A stretch of 64,000 bases of DNA from Talpa occidentalis (lineage: Eukaryota; Chordata; Mammalia; Eulipotyphla; Talpidae), in the NCBI RefSeq assembly GCF_014898055.3, contig NW_023604861.1:97528083-97592082 (forward strand). The letters are read 5' to 3'. Shown here in pieces: positions 42,471 through 53,168 of this stretch. The position numbers and the translations under genes were made by a program. A model generated the notes under the pieces. It saw only the letters and a list, made by a program, of their open reading frames with translations, ran no database searches and was not told the origin of the DNA. The number at the start of each line of letters is the position of its first letter. Positions within the stretch are counted from its first letter, which is position 1.

Positions 42471-43105
42471 AAGCCTTTCTTCTTTATAGATGAGCTTTGT
42501 AGATGAAGAGCTGGGGGGTGTATGTGGGGACGAGTGAGGAGGTAGTGCAGTGTATGAGTTCCTCCTTGTTTGGGGTCCTGTGTTGGGCTAAGGGTACAAA
42601 GCAGCCTGGATTGTGAATAATACGGGGTGCAGAGTGCTGGGGTGCAGAGTGCTGGGGTGCAGAGAGTGTGGGATACAGAGAGTGCAAGGTGCAGAGAGTG
42701 CAAGGTGCAGAGAGGGCCTGCATGGAAAAGAAGCAATCCCCTGTGACCAGGATCTGCTGCACCAGGCATGTCATACAGAGGCAAGTCAACGGACACTAAG
42801 GGGGACATTCAAGAAAAATTTACATACTCTATAGGGAAGTTTTAATCAATAGTTCAATCATGGATCATTGCAAGGAAAAAATATTCTGGCACCCTGTAAG
42901 CCCATGTGGTGAGTCCTTGTTTTTACTAGTAGATTGCTCCATTTATAAATTTATAAATTTTTGATAAGTAGCACCCATTCACAACACCCCCTACTCCCCT
43001 CCAGGATCTGAACCTGATGAGAGCATTTTTGTTTGTTTGTTTAAACTGAGATTTGAGGAGAGATGAGCTCTAGCTTCTCAGAGCCCAGCTTCTCAGATCA
43101 CAGCT
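42471..43105. other. Single-copy sequence with a short tandem repeat
   Basis: At 42625-42712 the phrase GGTGCAGAGAGTG and variants (GGTGCAGAGTGCTGG) recur five to six times, a degenerate 13-15-bp minisatellite. The rest is unassigned. Confidence 0.5.
42625..42712 (+). repeat. Degenerate minisatellite, unit about 13-15 bp
   Basis: Successive units: GGGGTGCAGAGTGCT, GGGGTGCAGAGTGCT, GGGGTGCAGAGAGTGTGGGATACAGAGAGTG, CAAGGTGCAGAGAGTG, CAAGGTGCAGAGAGGG. The first two and last two pairs are nearly identical. The minus-strand reading gives the repeated 'SAPQHSAPQHSAP' peptide, which is not a real protein. Confidence 0.85.
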
Positions 43106-43109
43106 CCGT

Positions 43110-43650
43110 GCGGTGCCTGCATCAGTTACACCCACATTGGGATTGCATCATATTCCGCAAAACCACGTGCGCCCTGAGGCGGACAGCAGCCCACTCCGGC
43201 TCGCCGGCTGCAATTTCAGAAAGAGCAGACTCGAAAAATACTCAACTCTGCAGGCTCTCTCCTGGCCCAGAGGGCTTTTGGATTGACAACTCCGTTTAAC
43301 CACCAACTCTGGGTTTAAAAAGAAAACAGAAAATTCGGCACCGTCTTTTCCGTGTAGATTGATTTTAGTCTAGTGTTTTCTCTCTTCCTTTCATAGTAAC
43401 TGAAACTCCCAGGAATTGTTTTAGGAAAAGTGAAAGGCAGCAAAGCGGAGCCGGCAGCTTGATTTTGTCAAGGTCTGGGGCTCAGGCAAGCGCCCAAATG
43501 CCCAGCGCCCCCTCCCCGCCCCTACCCCGCCCAGGGTCACTGCAGGGCTGCGCCCCACGTTGGGCCGGGTCGCCCCAGTGCACCGAGGCTCTTCCCCAAC
43601 CCCAGGCCTAGGCTCCTGGCTCCTCCCATCCCGGAAGGTAAGGGGCTGGC
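43110..43650. promoter_or_regulatory. CpG-rich cluster with GC boxes, candidate promoter
   Basis: CpG density rises well above the surroundings (CGTGCGCCC, CTCCGGCTCGCCGGC, GAGCCGGC, GGGCCGGGTCGCCCC). CCCCGCCCC (43514-43522) and CCCCGCCC (43525-43532) are SP/KLF-type boxes on the minus strand. CCGGAAG (43631-43637) is an ETS core and is followed at once by GGTAAGG, which has the form of a splice donor (GT at 43638). No repeat explains the GC content. It could be a small promoter with a first exon, but I see no partner exon and no coding frame with a domain. Confidence 0.4.
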
Positions 43651-44345
43651 AAGGAAATTTTACCATTTAAACATTTAAGAAAAAACTTGTGTCCACTTCA
43701 CGTAAAACGCAGCTCCCAGTCCTGGGTGTCCAGATAATTCCCCTGGGCAGTATGCCGGACGATACTTTGGGGGAAATGTACCTCCTCCTAGACAGTGTCC
43801 TGTCCTCTGAGGCCCCACGGGGAGTACTTCCAAAGATAGTCTTGTTGCTTCCAAAGGCTGAAAAACCACAGGGTTCCTGGCACAGGGGCTTTGGCTTTTA
43901 TCAGCTTGGAGCAGATCCTTCCTGGCCTCAGCCAGCCCTTCCTCTGACTGTAGGCAGAGACACAGACCCAGAGCTGTATTCAGCTGTCAAAAAACTGTCT
44001 AGAAGAGATTGCTGATACTCTAGGTGTGTTCTGCTGTCTTCTCTTTTCTTTTATTGGACATATTCAAGACAGCTCAAACCAACCAACAAGCAAATCTGAA
44101 GGAGGGCTGGGCAGTCCTGAAAACACCATACTAACTTTGTAGTCAGTGCCTCAAAAAAACTCCCCAGAAAGATGGTTTCCAAGCTACATATAGGACAGCC
44201 TGCTTGAAATGAAAATTCACTGCTGTTGGAGGTGGCCTTGTGTGACACTGGGAAGCGTGGCTTTACAGTGGTCCTGTGAAGAGGAAATTAGGCAGCAAAG
44301 AAACAAAGACAGTGATTCCTTGAAAGGGAGTTGAAAAGATTTGGT
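43651..44345. other. Single-copy sequence
   Basis: The plus-strand ORF at 43689-44015 (108 codons) has no domain. No repeat recognised. Confidence 0.35.
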
Positions 44346-44349
44346 TAAT

Positions 44350-47250
44350 AACAACCCCATTAATCTCAAAACCCACTAACAGTGTGAGTTCAGTTGCTTT
44401 ACATATTCACCAACGCTTACTAAGATCATGCTTTTTTATTGTAGTCATTTTAATGTGTGCATAGTGATATATCACTGTGACTTTGAATTGCATCTCTCTA
44501 GTGACTAATCATGATGAACACCTCTTCATACACTTCTTTATCATTCATATAGCTTCTTTGGTGATGTATCTGTTTATAAATTTTACCCATTTTACAATTG
44601 GGTTGGTTTCTTATTATTGAATCTTGGGAGTTCTTGATATATTATGGATACAAGCTTGTTATTAGACATATGATTTGTAAATATTTTCTCCCAGTTCTAC
44701 AGTTTCTCTTTTCATTATCAGGAAGATTTTCTTCTTGAAGCTGTCAACATTTCAACTTATGATAATTCTTTGAGTTAATTTTTATGTGTGATACAAGATG
44801 TGGATTGAAGTCCCCTTTTTTTTGCCTGTGGATATTCCAGTGCCTCCTCAACATTTGTTAAAAAGTTATCATCTCTTCATTACATTGTTTTGCACCTTTG
44901 TGAAATATCAATTGACTATATGTGAGCAGGTCCACTTTTGGACTCTTGATTCTTAAGTTCCATTGATATTTTTGCTTATCTTTACACCACTGTCCTGATT
45001 ATTATATTTTCAGTAAGTCTTCAAAACAAGCAATGTTAGTTCTCCAACTTTGTTCTTCTTTTGCAAAATTGTTTTGATTCTTCTAGATTCTTTGCATTTT
45101 CATGAGTTTCAGAATCAGTTTGTCAATTTCTCCTCCAAAAAATTCCCTGCTGAGATTTTTATCAGAATTGCTTTGAATTAGAGATCAATTTGATGAGCAT
45201 TTATACCTTAGAAATATTGGGCCTCTTTCCTGAATATAGAAAATATCTCTCTACAAATTTTCCCTTTAATTTCTCTCAGCAATGTCTTATAATTTCCAAT
45301 ACAGGTCTTGCCCATCTCTTGTCAGATGCACCCAACTACTTTATATTTTTTATTTAAATCACATTTAAAAATTTCAGTTTCCAATTGTTCACTGCAAGTA
45401 TACAGAAATACAATTGTTTTTTCACTAGTCTTATATTCTATATCTTTGCTAAAGTCACTGCTTAGTTTTAGTAGTTTTTTGGTTCCACAAGTTTTTTTTC
45501 TATGTAGAGTCTCATGTCATCTGCAAATAAGGGAAGTCAGCTTGACTTCTCTACTTCCAATCTAGATCTTTTATTTCTATTTCTTGCTATCTTGCACTGG
45601 GTAGAAACTTCAGTACAATGTCAAATACAATCTGTGAGAGTTTCTGATTGTAAGAAGAAAGTGTTTATTCTTTCACCATTAAGAATGATTGTAGCTTTAA
45701 GGTTTTAATAGATGCATCTTACCAGAAATCCATCTATCTTCCCTTTGCTGAGAGTTATTATCTGAAATATTTGCAGGCTTTATCAAATATATTTTGTGCA
45801 TCTACTGATATGCATAGTTTATTAGTGTCATCATTTTATAAATCTGAGTTAAGTATAGAAAACTTAGTTCCTTTTGTGTTCTTTTCCCCTCCCTGTTTAT
45901 AATTATGTCAAATATTTTTTCTACAAACATTTAGAATCACATTAGCCAGTATTATAAAAATTTCTCTTCAACAACCAACATAATTTAGAAAATCAAGAGG
46001 AAAAGGAAGGTATTTACCAATAATATCAGTGTCTTTCCTTATCGTGTTCTTTCTTCTAAACTGGTGATCTAATTTTCTTTTTTTCATAGTTTTCTTTTTC
46101 TATAGAAAACTTCTTTTAGCCATTCTTATACATATTTTTTGGTAACAAAAATAACTTTAGTTTTTCTTTTTTGAGAATGTATTGATTTCCCTTTCATTTC
46201 TGAATGATACTTTCACTGGAAAGGATCTTTTCACAACACGTGGTATACTAGGTGTGTGCGTTCTTACCTTTCCATACTTGAAAGTTCTCCAACCTTCATG
46301 GTTGCCGAGTGAAAATGTTTTATCATTCTAATTTTTCCCCTGCTGGTAGAGTGTCCTTTTCCTGTTTTCAACATACAGAGATTGCTCACTTAATGTCTCT
46401 GATAGGTTCTAGGAAATTGCAAATTTAAATGAAAGAAGGTATAACAAAATCAGGTTCTCAAATAACATCGACACCAGTGCTGGGACTCTTTTTTTTCTCC
46501 TCAACTTTATAAAATATGCTGTTGAACAAAACAGTATTTGAGAACATCCTGTATTTTCTTCTTCTCTTGGTTTTTAGAAATTTTACTGTGACATATCTTG
46601 ATATGGATTTCTTTGAATTCATTTTTTTTTTTTTTGAGTATTGCTCAATTTCTTAAGTCTGTGGATTTAAATCTCTTGCAAAATTTTGGAAGTTTTAAGT
46701 CAGTGTTGAGTATTTTTTCAGTTCTCTCCTCTTTTCTTCTCCTTCCAGAACTCCAGTGCCACAGAAGTTAGATCTTTTGTTATAGTGCATAGGTCCCTGA
46801 AGCCCTTTCATTTTTTTCCAGCCCAGCTTCTCTCTGTTCTTCAAATTGGATGTTTCATATTGTTCTAGCTTTCACTTTACTGTGTCCCCTCTCTGTTGGC
46901 ATTGAGTGCCTCCAAGGAAACTTAAAAATAATTGTGGGATTTTTTTGGTTATTGTAATTTTCAGTTCTAATTTTTCATTTCTTTCTTCTTTATTTTTTTT
47001 TTCTTCCCTGGAACTTCACAGTTTTTCATTCATTTCAAGGATATTTGTCATCACTCTTTGGAGCATTTTTATGATGGTTGCTTTAAAATGTTTTTATATA
47101 ATTTCTAACATCTGTCATCTTGGCATTAGTATTTATTAATTGTTTTTTTCATTCACATTCACATCCTAGTTCTTTCCATTCATATTCACATCCTAGTATG
47201 ATGAGAGATCTTATATTGAAATCTTGACATAGTAGATATTAATATCTTAT
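44350..47250 (-). mobile_element. Long old L1M, ORF2 and ORF1 regions, antisense
   Basis: Left to right on the plus strand: antisense ORF2 ('ACTTTGAATTGCATCTCTCTAGTGACTAATCATGATGAACACC', 'ACAATTGGGTTGGTTTCTTATTATTGAATC', 'GTAAATATTTTCTCCCAGTTCTACAG', 'GAGATTTTTATCAGAATTGCTTTGAATTAGAGATCAATTTG', 'AATTTCTCTCAGCAATGTCTTATAATTTCC'), then from about 46020 antisense ORF1/5' region ('ACTGTGACATATCTTGATATGG', 'CAGTTCTCTCCTCTTTTCTTCTCCTTCCAGAACTCC', 'TCATCACTCTTTGGAGCATTTTTATGATGGTTGCTTTAAAATG'). The RT part of ORF2 is missing between them. All frames are broken. An unassigned segment lies at about 46378-46555. Confidence 0.7.
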
Positions 47251-47924
47251 TTTAATCTTCTGTTTTAATTGGCATCCTCTGACACTGCTCCAGTAGGGGA
47301 GATTGGGGTGAGGGTGGGTGTGAGCTCCCTCATTACTGTAAGGTGAGGGCAGAAATCCAGTTTTCCCACTTGGGCTCTGTTGACAGTTGAGGAAGGAGTC
47401 TCTTGCTAGGCTCGGGGTAGAAGTTCTAGTTTCCAACCAGGTCTCCACCAGTAGTGCCCTCGCTTGGAGGGATAGGAGAGAGAGCAGTTAGCTCAGATTG
47501 CATGGGGATTCCCAGGAGCAAGCTAAGATTAAAGGTCTGTCTGTCCCCACCCTCCAGATGTTGGCAGCAGACCTTCCCCTTCACTTCCTGAAGAGGGGGC
47601 TTCAGTCCTGTAGCAGCCTGGGCTTCCCCAACCCTCTGCCCTCCCCCCTTCACTTCTGCAGGTGCTTCCCCACAGGAAATGCTAGCCTGGAGTTAGAAAG
47701 CCACATCCATGCTCTGGGGTTTTGGGGCTTCCTGGTGGTGTGTGTGTCCTTGAACAAGCCCTCTCCTGATGGTGGAGGATTCTTAAAGTCAGAATTTGGG
47801 GAAATAATGAAACCTGATGGTGGGACATGCACCTCTGTGTCCTCCTTGGCTGATCACTTTTCTTGCCCTTCCATACCCTCAGTAGACCTGCCGCTCCTGG
47901 TAGAAACCCTGGTCTGCAAGCTTT
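47251..47924. other. Single-copy sequence
   Basis: A 155-codon plus-strand ORF (47498-47965) runs into a MIR at its end and has no domain; I regard it as chance. Nothing else recognised. Confidence 0.35.
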
Positions 47925-48105
47925 TCACATTGATCTCATTTAACTCTTATGTCCAGCCTGTATAGAAGGAAACTGGAGACAGAGAGGGTGAATAATTTGC
48001 CCAAGGTTAGCATGAAGCTAAAGCATAATTCTCTGTGGGTCTTTCTTATCCTAACGCCCTTGCTTTTAGCCACCACCTTTTGCTCTTTATTCGCTTCTGA
48101 ACAGA
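47925..48105 (-). mobile_element. MIR SINE relic
   Basis: 'TTGATCTCATTTAACTCTTATGTCCAGCCTGTATAGAAGGAAACTGGAGACAGAGAGGGTGAATAATTTGCCCAAGGTTAGCATGAAGC' and 'CTTGCTTTTAGCCACCA' follow antisense MIR. Confidence 0.78.
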
Positions 48106-48165
48106 AGGAATGAGTGTCCTTTGGGGATATGTACTAGCAGAGGTTGGAAGCAGGAATCTAGAAAA

Positions 48166-48384
48166 CCTAAATAAGGGACCAGGAAAAAGAATATCTATAA
48201 GAAAGAAAAAATCAAAATCAACAAACAACTTTGAACCAGAGACACACTATGGGGGTGGGGGTGGGGAAAGGAGTGTTGGGGTCAAAATAAGGGGGTTGCA
48301 ATTGTATGGGGAATATAAAAATAAAATTAAAAAAATTAAAAATAGTTTTTAAATTAATTAATTAATTAATTAATTAATTAAAAA
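48166..48384 (+). mobile_element. L1 3' UTR insertion, lineage 1, severely 5'-truncated
   Basis: 'CTAAATAAGGGACCAGGAAAAAG', 'AAATCAAAATCAACAAACAACTTTGAACCAGAGACAC', a G-rich stretch and 'GGGGTTGCAATTGTATGGGGAATATAAAAATAAAATTAAAAA' match the 3' UTR of the L1 at 56938-58941. The flanks GAAGCAGGAATCTAGAAAAC (about 48148-48165) and GAAGCAGGGATCTAGAAAC (48385-48403) look like the target duplication. The same phrase also occurs in the L1 3' UTR, so the exact 5' junction is ambiguous. Confidence 0.8.
48351..48381. repeat. (TTAA)n microsatellite
   Basis: About eight copies of the self-complementary unit TTAA/ATTA grown in the A-rich tail of the L1 3' end. It can form a hairpin and should be polymorphic. 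Confidence 0.93.
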
Positions 48385-48514
48385 GAAGCAGGGATCTAGA
48401 AACAAGCTAGAGAATATTTATGAACAAAAAGGGGGGGATGTGGCTGAGAACCTGACTGGTTCTGAATGAGCAGCCTTTTGTGAATGTCCCTGTGGATGGG
48501 GACATTTTGATAGG

Positions 48515-48790
48515 AAGATACTTGGATTCTGGAATTGGAAAAACCTGGGCTTAAACCCGTTCTCCACTACTAATCCCACTAATAATGTAGTTTGGCCAAG
48601 TTATTTAGGCCCTCTAAGTTTCATTTTCCACATCTGCAAAATGGAATAATAATGGCAACCCCCTGGAATGTTGCTGGTTGTGTACAATGAAGTGGTGCAT
48701 TAGGAAACCTCTAAGTCCGATAAGGAAGTACTTAGACAGAGCCAGGCTCACAGTAAGTGCCCAACAAATGCTGTTGTTTTCTTTCGCTAT
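48515..48790 (+). mobile_element. MIR SINE, nearly full length
   Basis: 'GGATTCTGGAATTGGAAAAACCTGGGCTTAAACCCGTTCTCCACTACTAATCCC', 'TTTGGCCAAGTTATTTAGGCCCTCTAAGTTTCATTTTCCACATCTGCAAAATGGAATAATAATGGCAACCCC', 'GAGCCAGGCTCACAGTAAGTGCCCAACAAATGCTGTTG' cover almost the whole consensus. It is the best MIR in the window. Confidence 0.9.
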
Positions 48791-50470
48791 TACTCTGAAC
48801 AGCAGCAGGTACTATAGATGCAGATGCTTTAGGTGAGAGGAAGGACAACCATGGGTTACAAGGCAGGGCAGCTGGTCTCACCAGCATCAGGATCTTGCTC
48901 GGGAGTAGGGGCACCTCGTGGGGCTTAGAACCTCACAGGATGCTTGCAGGGCCCCAGGGTTCCTGGTTGGTGGGAATGAGTGACCTCTTGGGTACCTTCC
49001 AACTTAGGGAGGTCATCTCAAGTCTTTTACTGCAGTAGCAGCAGAGGCTCTAGTAAGAGAGGGAGCAGCAGCTTCCGTTGGCTCTCAGATACTCCAGCTG
49101 TCGTCTTTGGGAATGTGTTTATCTGCCCCAGAGGGACGTGGATGATTGAGAAAGGAGGCGAGCGGGAGAACTAGGCTTTACAAACACTGGCCTGTTAGCT
49201 CCGGTGCGCTTGCCATGGACACCAGGCCAAGGCCAGCGTCACAGCGGGTTATGGTGCACTGCATACTTGCTGCACCAATGAGAATTATTTTGCAAACTTA
49301 TTATAAACAGATTACATTTCTTATCCTAATGTGGCTGTTGGCTTCCTGCCCATGCATGTTAGCCTCCAGGAGAAAAACAATTGCTTGAGCTGTGTGTTTC
49401 GTACTTTTACTTTCCATACACCATTCAGGGCTCCTTCCAGTTCCCCTTCACCTCCAACACACACACACACACCTGCATAGGCACATGCCAGTTGTGAGCC
49501 CTTCGACCCCCTTTCTGCTGGGTGCCGGTGTTCTCTCCCCCATACGTATTTTGGGAGTCCAGTACCTGCTAATGTAATTGTGACAATATTTTTATTTTTT
49601 GGGAAAAGTCTATACATGTCCCCATATATTTTCTCATTTAATAAGCTCACACTGGCTTCAGCATCCAAATTCTTCTTCCCCCTCAGATAAACACTTCCAT
49701 AGTCCACTTTGCCAGCTAGGGTCCCAACCTGTGCCTTTTATATGGAGAGAGAGGTCCCTGGAAGGGAGATCGTTACCCAAATGCCCCTGCAGGTTAGAGG
49801 CATAGATTCTCTGGACACTTGCAAGCCCTACCCTATCATGGGGAGACCCTGTCAGTTCCTGACAATCTCCTCGAAGCCACAGTCCAAGCCCAGGGCTCAT
49901 CAGGGATGAATATTGAGGGTTCTGAGTTAGTGGAGCCTTAGGCAGGGGTACCTGTGTTCATTTGCCCTCTTGAAAAATCCCATCTGTCTCCCCTCCCTCT
50001 GTGTAATCCCTCCCTTGTGCTTTCACCCTCCTTGGGGTCTCCACCTCTCTTTTTCTCCTTCCTCCTTGCAGAAAGTCCTCCCTCTTCTTGTCCTCAATCG
50101 GGTGCTAGCAGTCGTTCTTCCTGTCCATCATGGGCCCACAGATTTTTTTCCTCCTGGGCCAGGGAAGCAGGCACAAAATGAATGCCCAGGCATTAAAGCA
50201 TCAAAGGTGTGGAAAACAACTCTGTTTCCATGTCCACTGACAGGTCAGCTGCACGTGTCACCGGGCAGTGTCTCTGCCTGAGGAAATGGCCCTGTTTGCC
50301 ACTTCAGGATCACAGATGTTTTCACTTGCTTGGCAGGTGGCCGATTTCTCTGGGCCTTTCCTGGTGTAAAAAGTCTGAGAAGCAGCCCTGTTTGGGAAGG
50401 GGATTTTAGGCAGACCATGAAACAGATGTGTGCAGCTGGAAGTGATGATGGTTATCTGCCTGGTGTCTGT
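48791..50470. other. Single-copy, repeat-poor sequence
   Basis: No gene recognised. A (CA)7 run is at 49458-49473. A pyrimidine tract ending TTGCAG at 50070 resembles a splice acceptor but no coding frame with a domain follows it. Confidence 0.4.
49458..49473. repeat. (CA)7 microsatellite
   Basis: Short uninterrupted CA run after CTCCAACA. Confidence 0.85.
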
Positions 50471-50474
50471 GTGT

Positions 50475-50695
50475 ACACAGTGAACACCATGCATATCCAC
50501 ACACACTCACATGTACGCACATTCACAAACACATGCTGGCACTCACATGTGCACGCAGGCATGCACATGTACACATGCACATACATTCGCAGGTGCATGC
50601 AAACATGTATCCATACTCACACATAGACACACATGCACACACTTGCATATACACATGTGTGCACACTCACACATATATACATAGAAATGTACACA
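50475..50695. repeat. Degenerate alternating purine-pyrimidine tract (CA/TG-rich)
   Basis: About 220 bp of imperfect CA, CATG and CACA repeats with almost unbroken purine-pyrimidine alternation (CACATGTACGCACATTCAC, GCATGCACATGTACACATGCACATACA). It could adopt Z-DNA and is expected to be length-variable. The ORF over it encodes His/Thr repeats and is not a protein gene. Confidence 0.88.
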
Positions 50696-51740
50696 GATAG
50701 GCTTGTCCACAGAGGAGTCACTCCAAGCTTCTTACTCAGTACTTCCTTAGTTCACCTAAAAGCAGCCTATCTGGCCGGTTTAAGAGTCACCATTGCTGCC
50801 TTAGTCTCTGCTCAGAACCACGTGACCACCTGAGGGAGGGCCTGGAGGAGACACAAACTCTTCCAGAAGGGCCGGGCAGCCTTCAGTGCCTTCACAAAAG
50901 AGAACTCACTCCTAACATCCGCAGGCCATCAGCCAGGCCCTCGAGTGCCATGACGACACTTGTCCTTCACAGAGTGACAGCAGGGAGCTTATCCTGCACT
51001 CCCCTCTGTGAAATAAGAAATGAGTCTGTTCTCCACTCAGGGACCCAGTTCCAAGAGCCAAGGAGCGGAGTGCCAAGCCGAGCCCACTAGGAGCTTGGCA
51101 CAAGATTGTCACCCACCACTGCTGTGATTCAAAAGACAGACTCAGAGGCCAGGAGCCCGAGTGCAGTGACGCTGTGACGGGCCTGAGCCATGGTATACCA
51201 TGTATTACTGGCAGTAGCAGCAGGGCCCTGCCCTGGTCTCACGCCCTCCAGGCCCAGTGTCTGTGGGAGCTTGTTTTTAATCGAAGTACAACGAGAAAGG
51301 CCAATTGTGGGGTTTTATTTTAAGCCTACCGTGAGCAGAAGTAAAATTAGGTGACCTGGAGCTGAGAAAGGTGCCCTGGTTGTAAATTTGCTCACCATCG
51401 GTGCATACCTCGGAACATGTAAGGGCACAAACAACTGTAACATTTTAGTTATTTAGAATTGAAAATGTGTACTCCTCTGCCCACCCCCAAAAGGATTTTG
51501 AAAGGCTGCAAGATTCATCACTCAATATGCACTAATTAATATATAATCAGATGAACACTTAGGAGCAGGGGTGGAGGGGCACGCCTCACACATGAGGTGC
51601 AACCTGTAAATGAACATGAGGCATGTGCCCATCTGGCACACAGCTGGGACAGCGGGGACCGAGTCTGCAGATGAGGGATGGCATCTGCCTGGTCACTCAG
51701 CCTGTTGCATCTGTCTGTGCCTAGAAAGAAGGAAGAATAC
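50696..51740. other. Single-copy sequence
   Basis: No repeat or gene recognised. Confidence 0.35.
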
Positions 51741-51754
51741 AGCTATCTTATTTT

Positions 51755-52875
51755 AAAAAAAATTTTAAGTATTTTTAATAGTTCACTTTTGCACATGATA
51801 CAGAACAAAAAAGAACCAAACTAGTGGAGGGGGGTCTCCCTCTCACCCACATTCCCCAGGACTTCCAGTTCCTTCCCCAGAGACAGCTGCCATAATTAGA
51901 TTCTTAGGGATCCTTTCCAGGCTATTCTTTGCATGCCCGCTATAACTTAATTTTGTTACGTAAAGGGCAGCACACTGTACTTGCATTTAGCCCTCTGCAG
52001 CATGTTAGATATTTGGATTGTGTCTAGTCTTTGGCAAAGACAAGTGATGCTGTGTAACTATTATTTATGTGCACATAGCTCACATGTGTGAACAGATCTG
52101 TACATGAATTCTCAGAGGCAGAATTCCCAGGTAAAAGGACAAGTGCATTTGTAGTTGTGGGAGATATTGCCAAATGGCCCCCCATCAAAAATGTACTAGT
52201 TCCTTTACAAATTACAAGGATGCACAGGAGAACCTCTTTCTAAACATATTTTTACATGGTGTGTGATCAAAACACAACTGTCAGAAAGATGAAAAATGGC
52301 ATCAGGGCACAAATTTAAATTGTGTTTCTCTTGTCCTGAATGATGCACGTCTCTTCAAATGCCTAAGAACCATTTGCATTCCCATGTCTTGTTGGTTCAC
52401 ATCCTTTTCCATTTTTCTGTTTGATTGTTGGTCTTTACTGATTTATAGGGTTCTTTAGATATTAGCCATATTTGCACTTTATCTGTGGTATTAATTTTAC
52501 CTGGTTTAAAATAGTTTTTCCTAGTTTGATGTGTGCCTTTTAAGTTTGTTTATAGAAGGTTTAGCCATGCAGAGAAAAATAGATTATTATGTAGTTATTT
52601 TTATCAGTTTTTTCCCCATCTTTGTTTTGTATTTTATGTTTATGCTAGTAAGATATTCCTCCCTCTCAAACGAAAATATAATAACCAATATTTCCTGTTA
52701 ATACTTTTATGGTTTCATTTTTTCTTATATATTTTAATATTAAATCTATGTAGATTTCATTTGGATATACAATTGTTCATTCACCTTTTATTTTGTTTCC
52801 TGTACTGTTGTCCAGGACTGTTTCTGAATGACCTGCCTTTGCCCACTAATTTGAAATGTCACATTTACTCCCTCA
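51755..52875 (-). mobile_element. Old L1M/HAL1-like ORF2 region, antisense
   Basis: Antisense L1 order is well kept: 'CACCCACATTCCCCAGGAC', 'CAGGCTATTCTTTGCATGCCCGC', 'GAATTCTCAGAGGCAGAATTCCCAGGTAAAAGGACAAGTGCATTTGTAG', 'GAGATATTGCCAAATGGCCCCCCATC', 'CAAATGCCTAAGAACCATTTGCATTCC', 'GATTGTTGGTCTTTACTGATTTATAGGGTTCTTTAGATATTAGCC', 'TACTTTTATGGTTTCATTTTTTC', 'TTGCCCACTAATTTGAAATGTCAC'. No frame remains open. Confidence 0.82.
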
Positions 52876-52911
52876 CAGAAGCTTGGCTTGCACTTGCCCC
52901 TCCTTGATTTT

Positions 52912-53168
52912 ATTTTATTTTTTATTTATACAAGAGCCGGGGTATAGGCCAGATGCGCAGGAGGGTGAGAGGATTCACCAGAGACAGAGCGGGGAACAGA
53001 ACAGGCAGACTGACTGAAACACACTGCTGAGGGGAGCAGCGGGCGAGACAGGAGAGGTCTGCTCGCCATGTGGGTCGCTCCGAGGACAGTGGGGATCGAA
53101 CCAGCACTGCAGAGGCTGTGGACAGCTTCACAGTGCTGCGCTCAACCGCTTGCACCACCAGGAGGCCC
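52912..53168 (-). mobile_element. tRNA-derived SINE, subfamily B
   Basis: Antisense copy: 'aagagccggggtataggccagatgcgcagg', 'gaggattcaccagagacagagcgg', CTGAGGGGAGCAGCGGGC, head ending CACCAGGAGGCCC. I could not find a clear target duplication, so a deletion may have removed one flank. Confidence 0.9.

Noticed and set aside
42467..42808. ORF with repeated 'CTPALCTPALCTP' or 'SAPQHSAPQHSAP' peptide
   Set aside because: Comes from the degenerate 13-15-bp minisatellite and is not a protein repeat.
47498..47965. 155-codon plus-strand ORF
   Set aside because: It runs into a MIR relic at its 3' end and has no domain; low-complexity Ser/Pro/Leu composition is typical of chance ORFs.
50000..50180. 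Polypyrimidine tract ending in TTGCAG that looks like a splice acceptor
   Set aside because: The following frame has no recognisable protein and no partner donor is visible; acceptor-like strings are common in pyrimidine-rich DNA.
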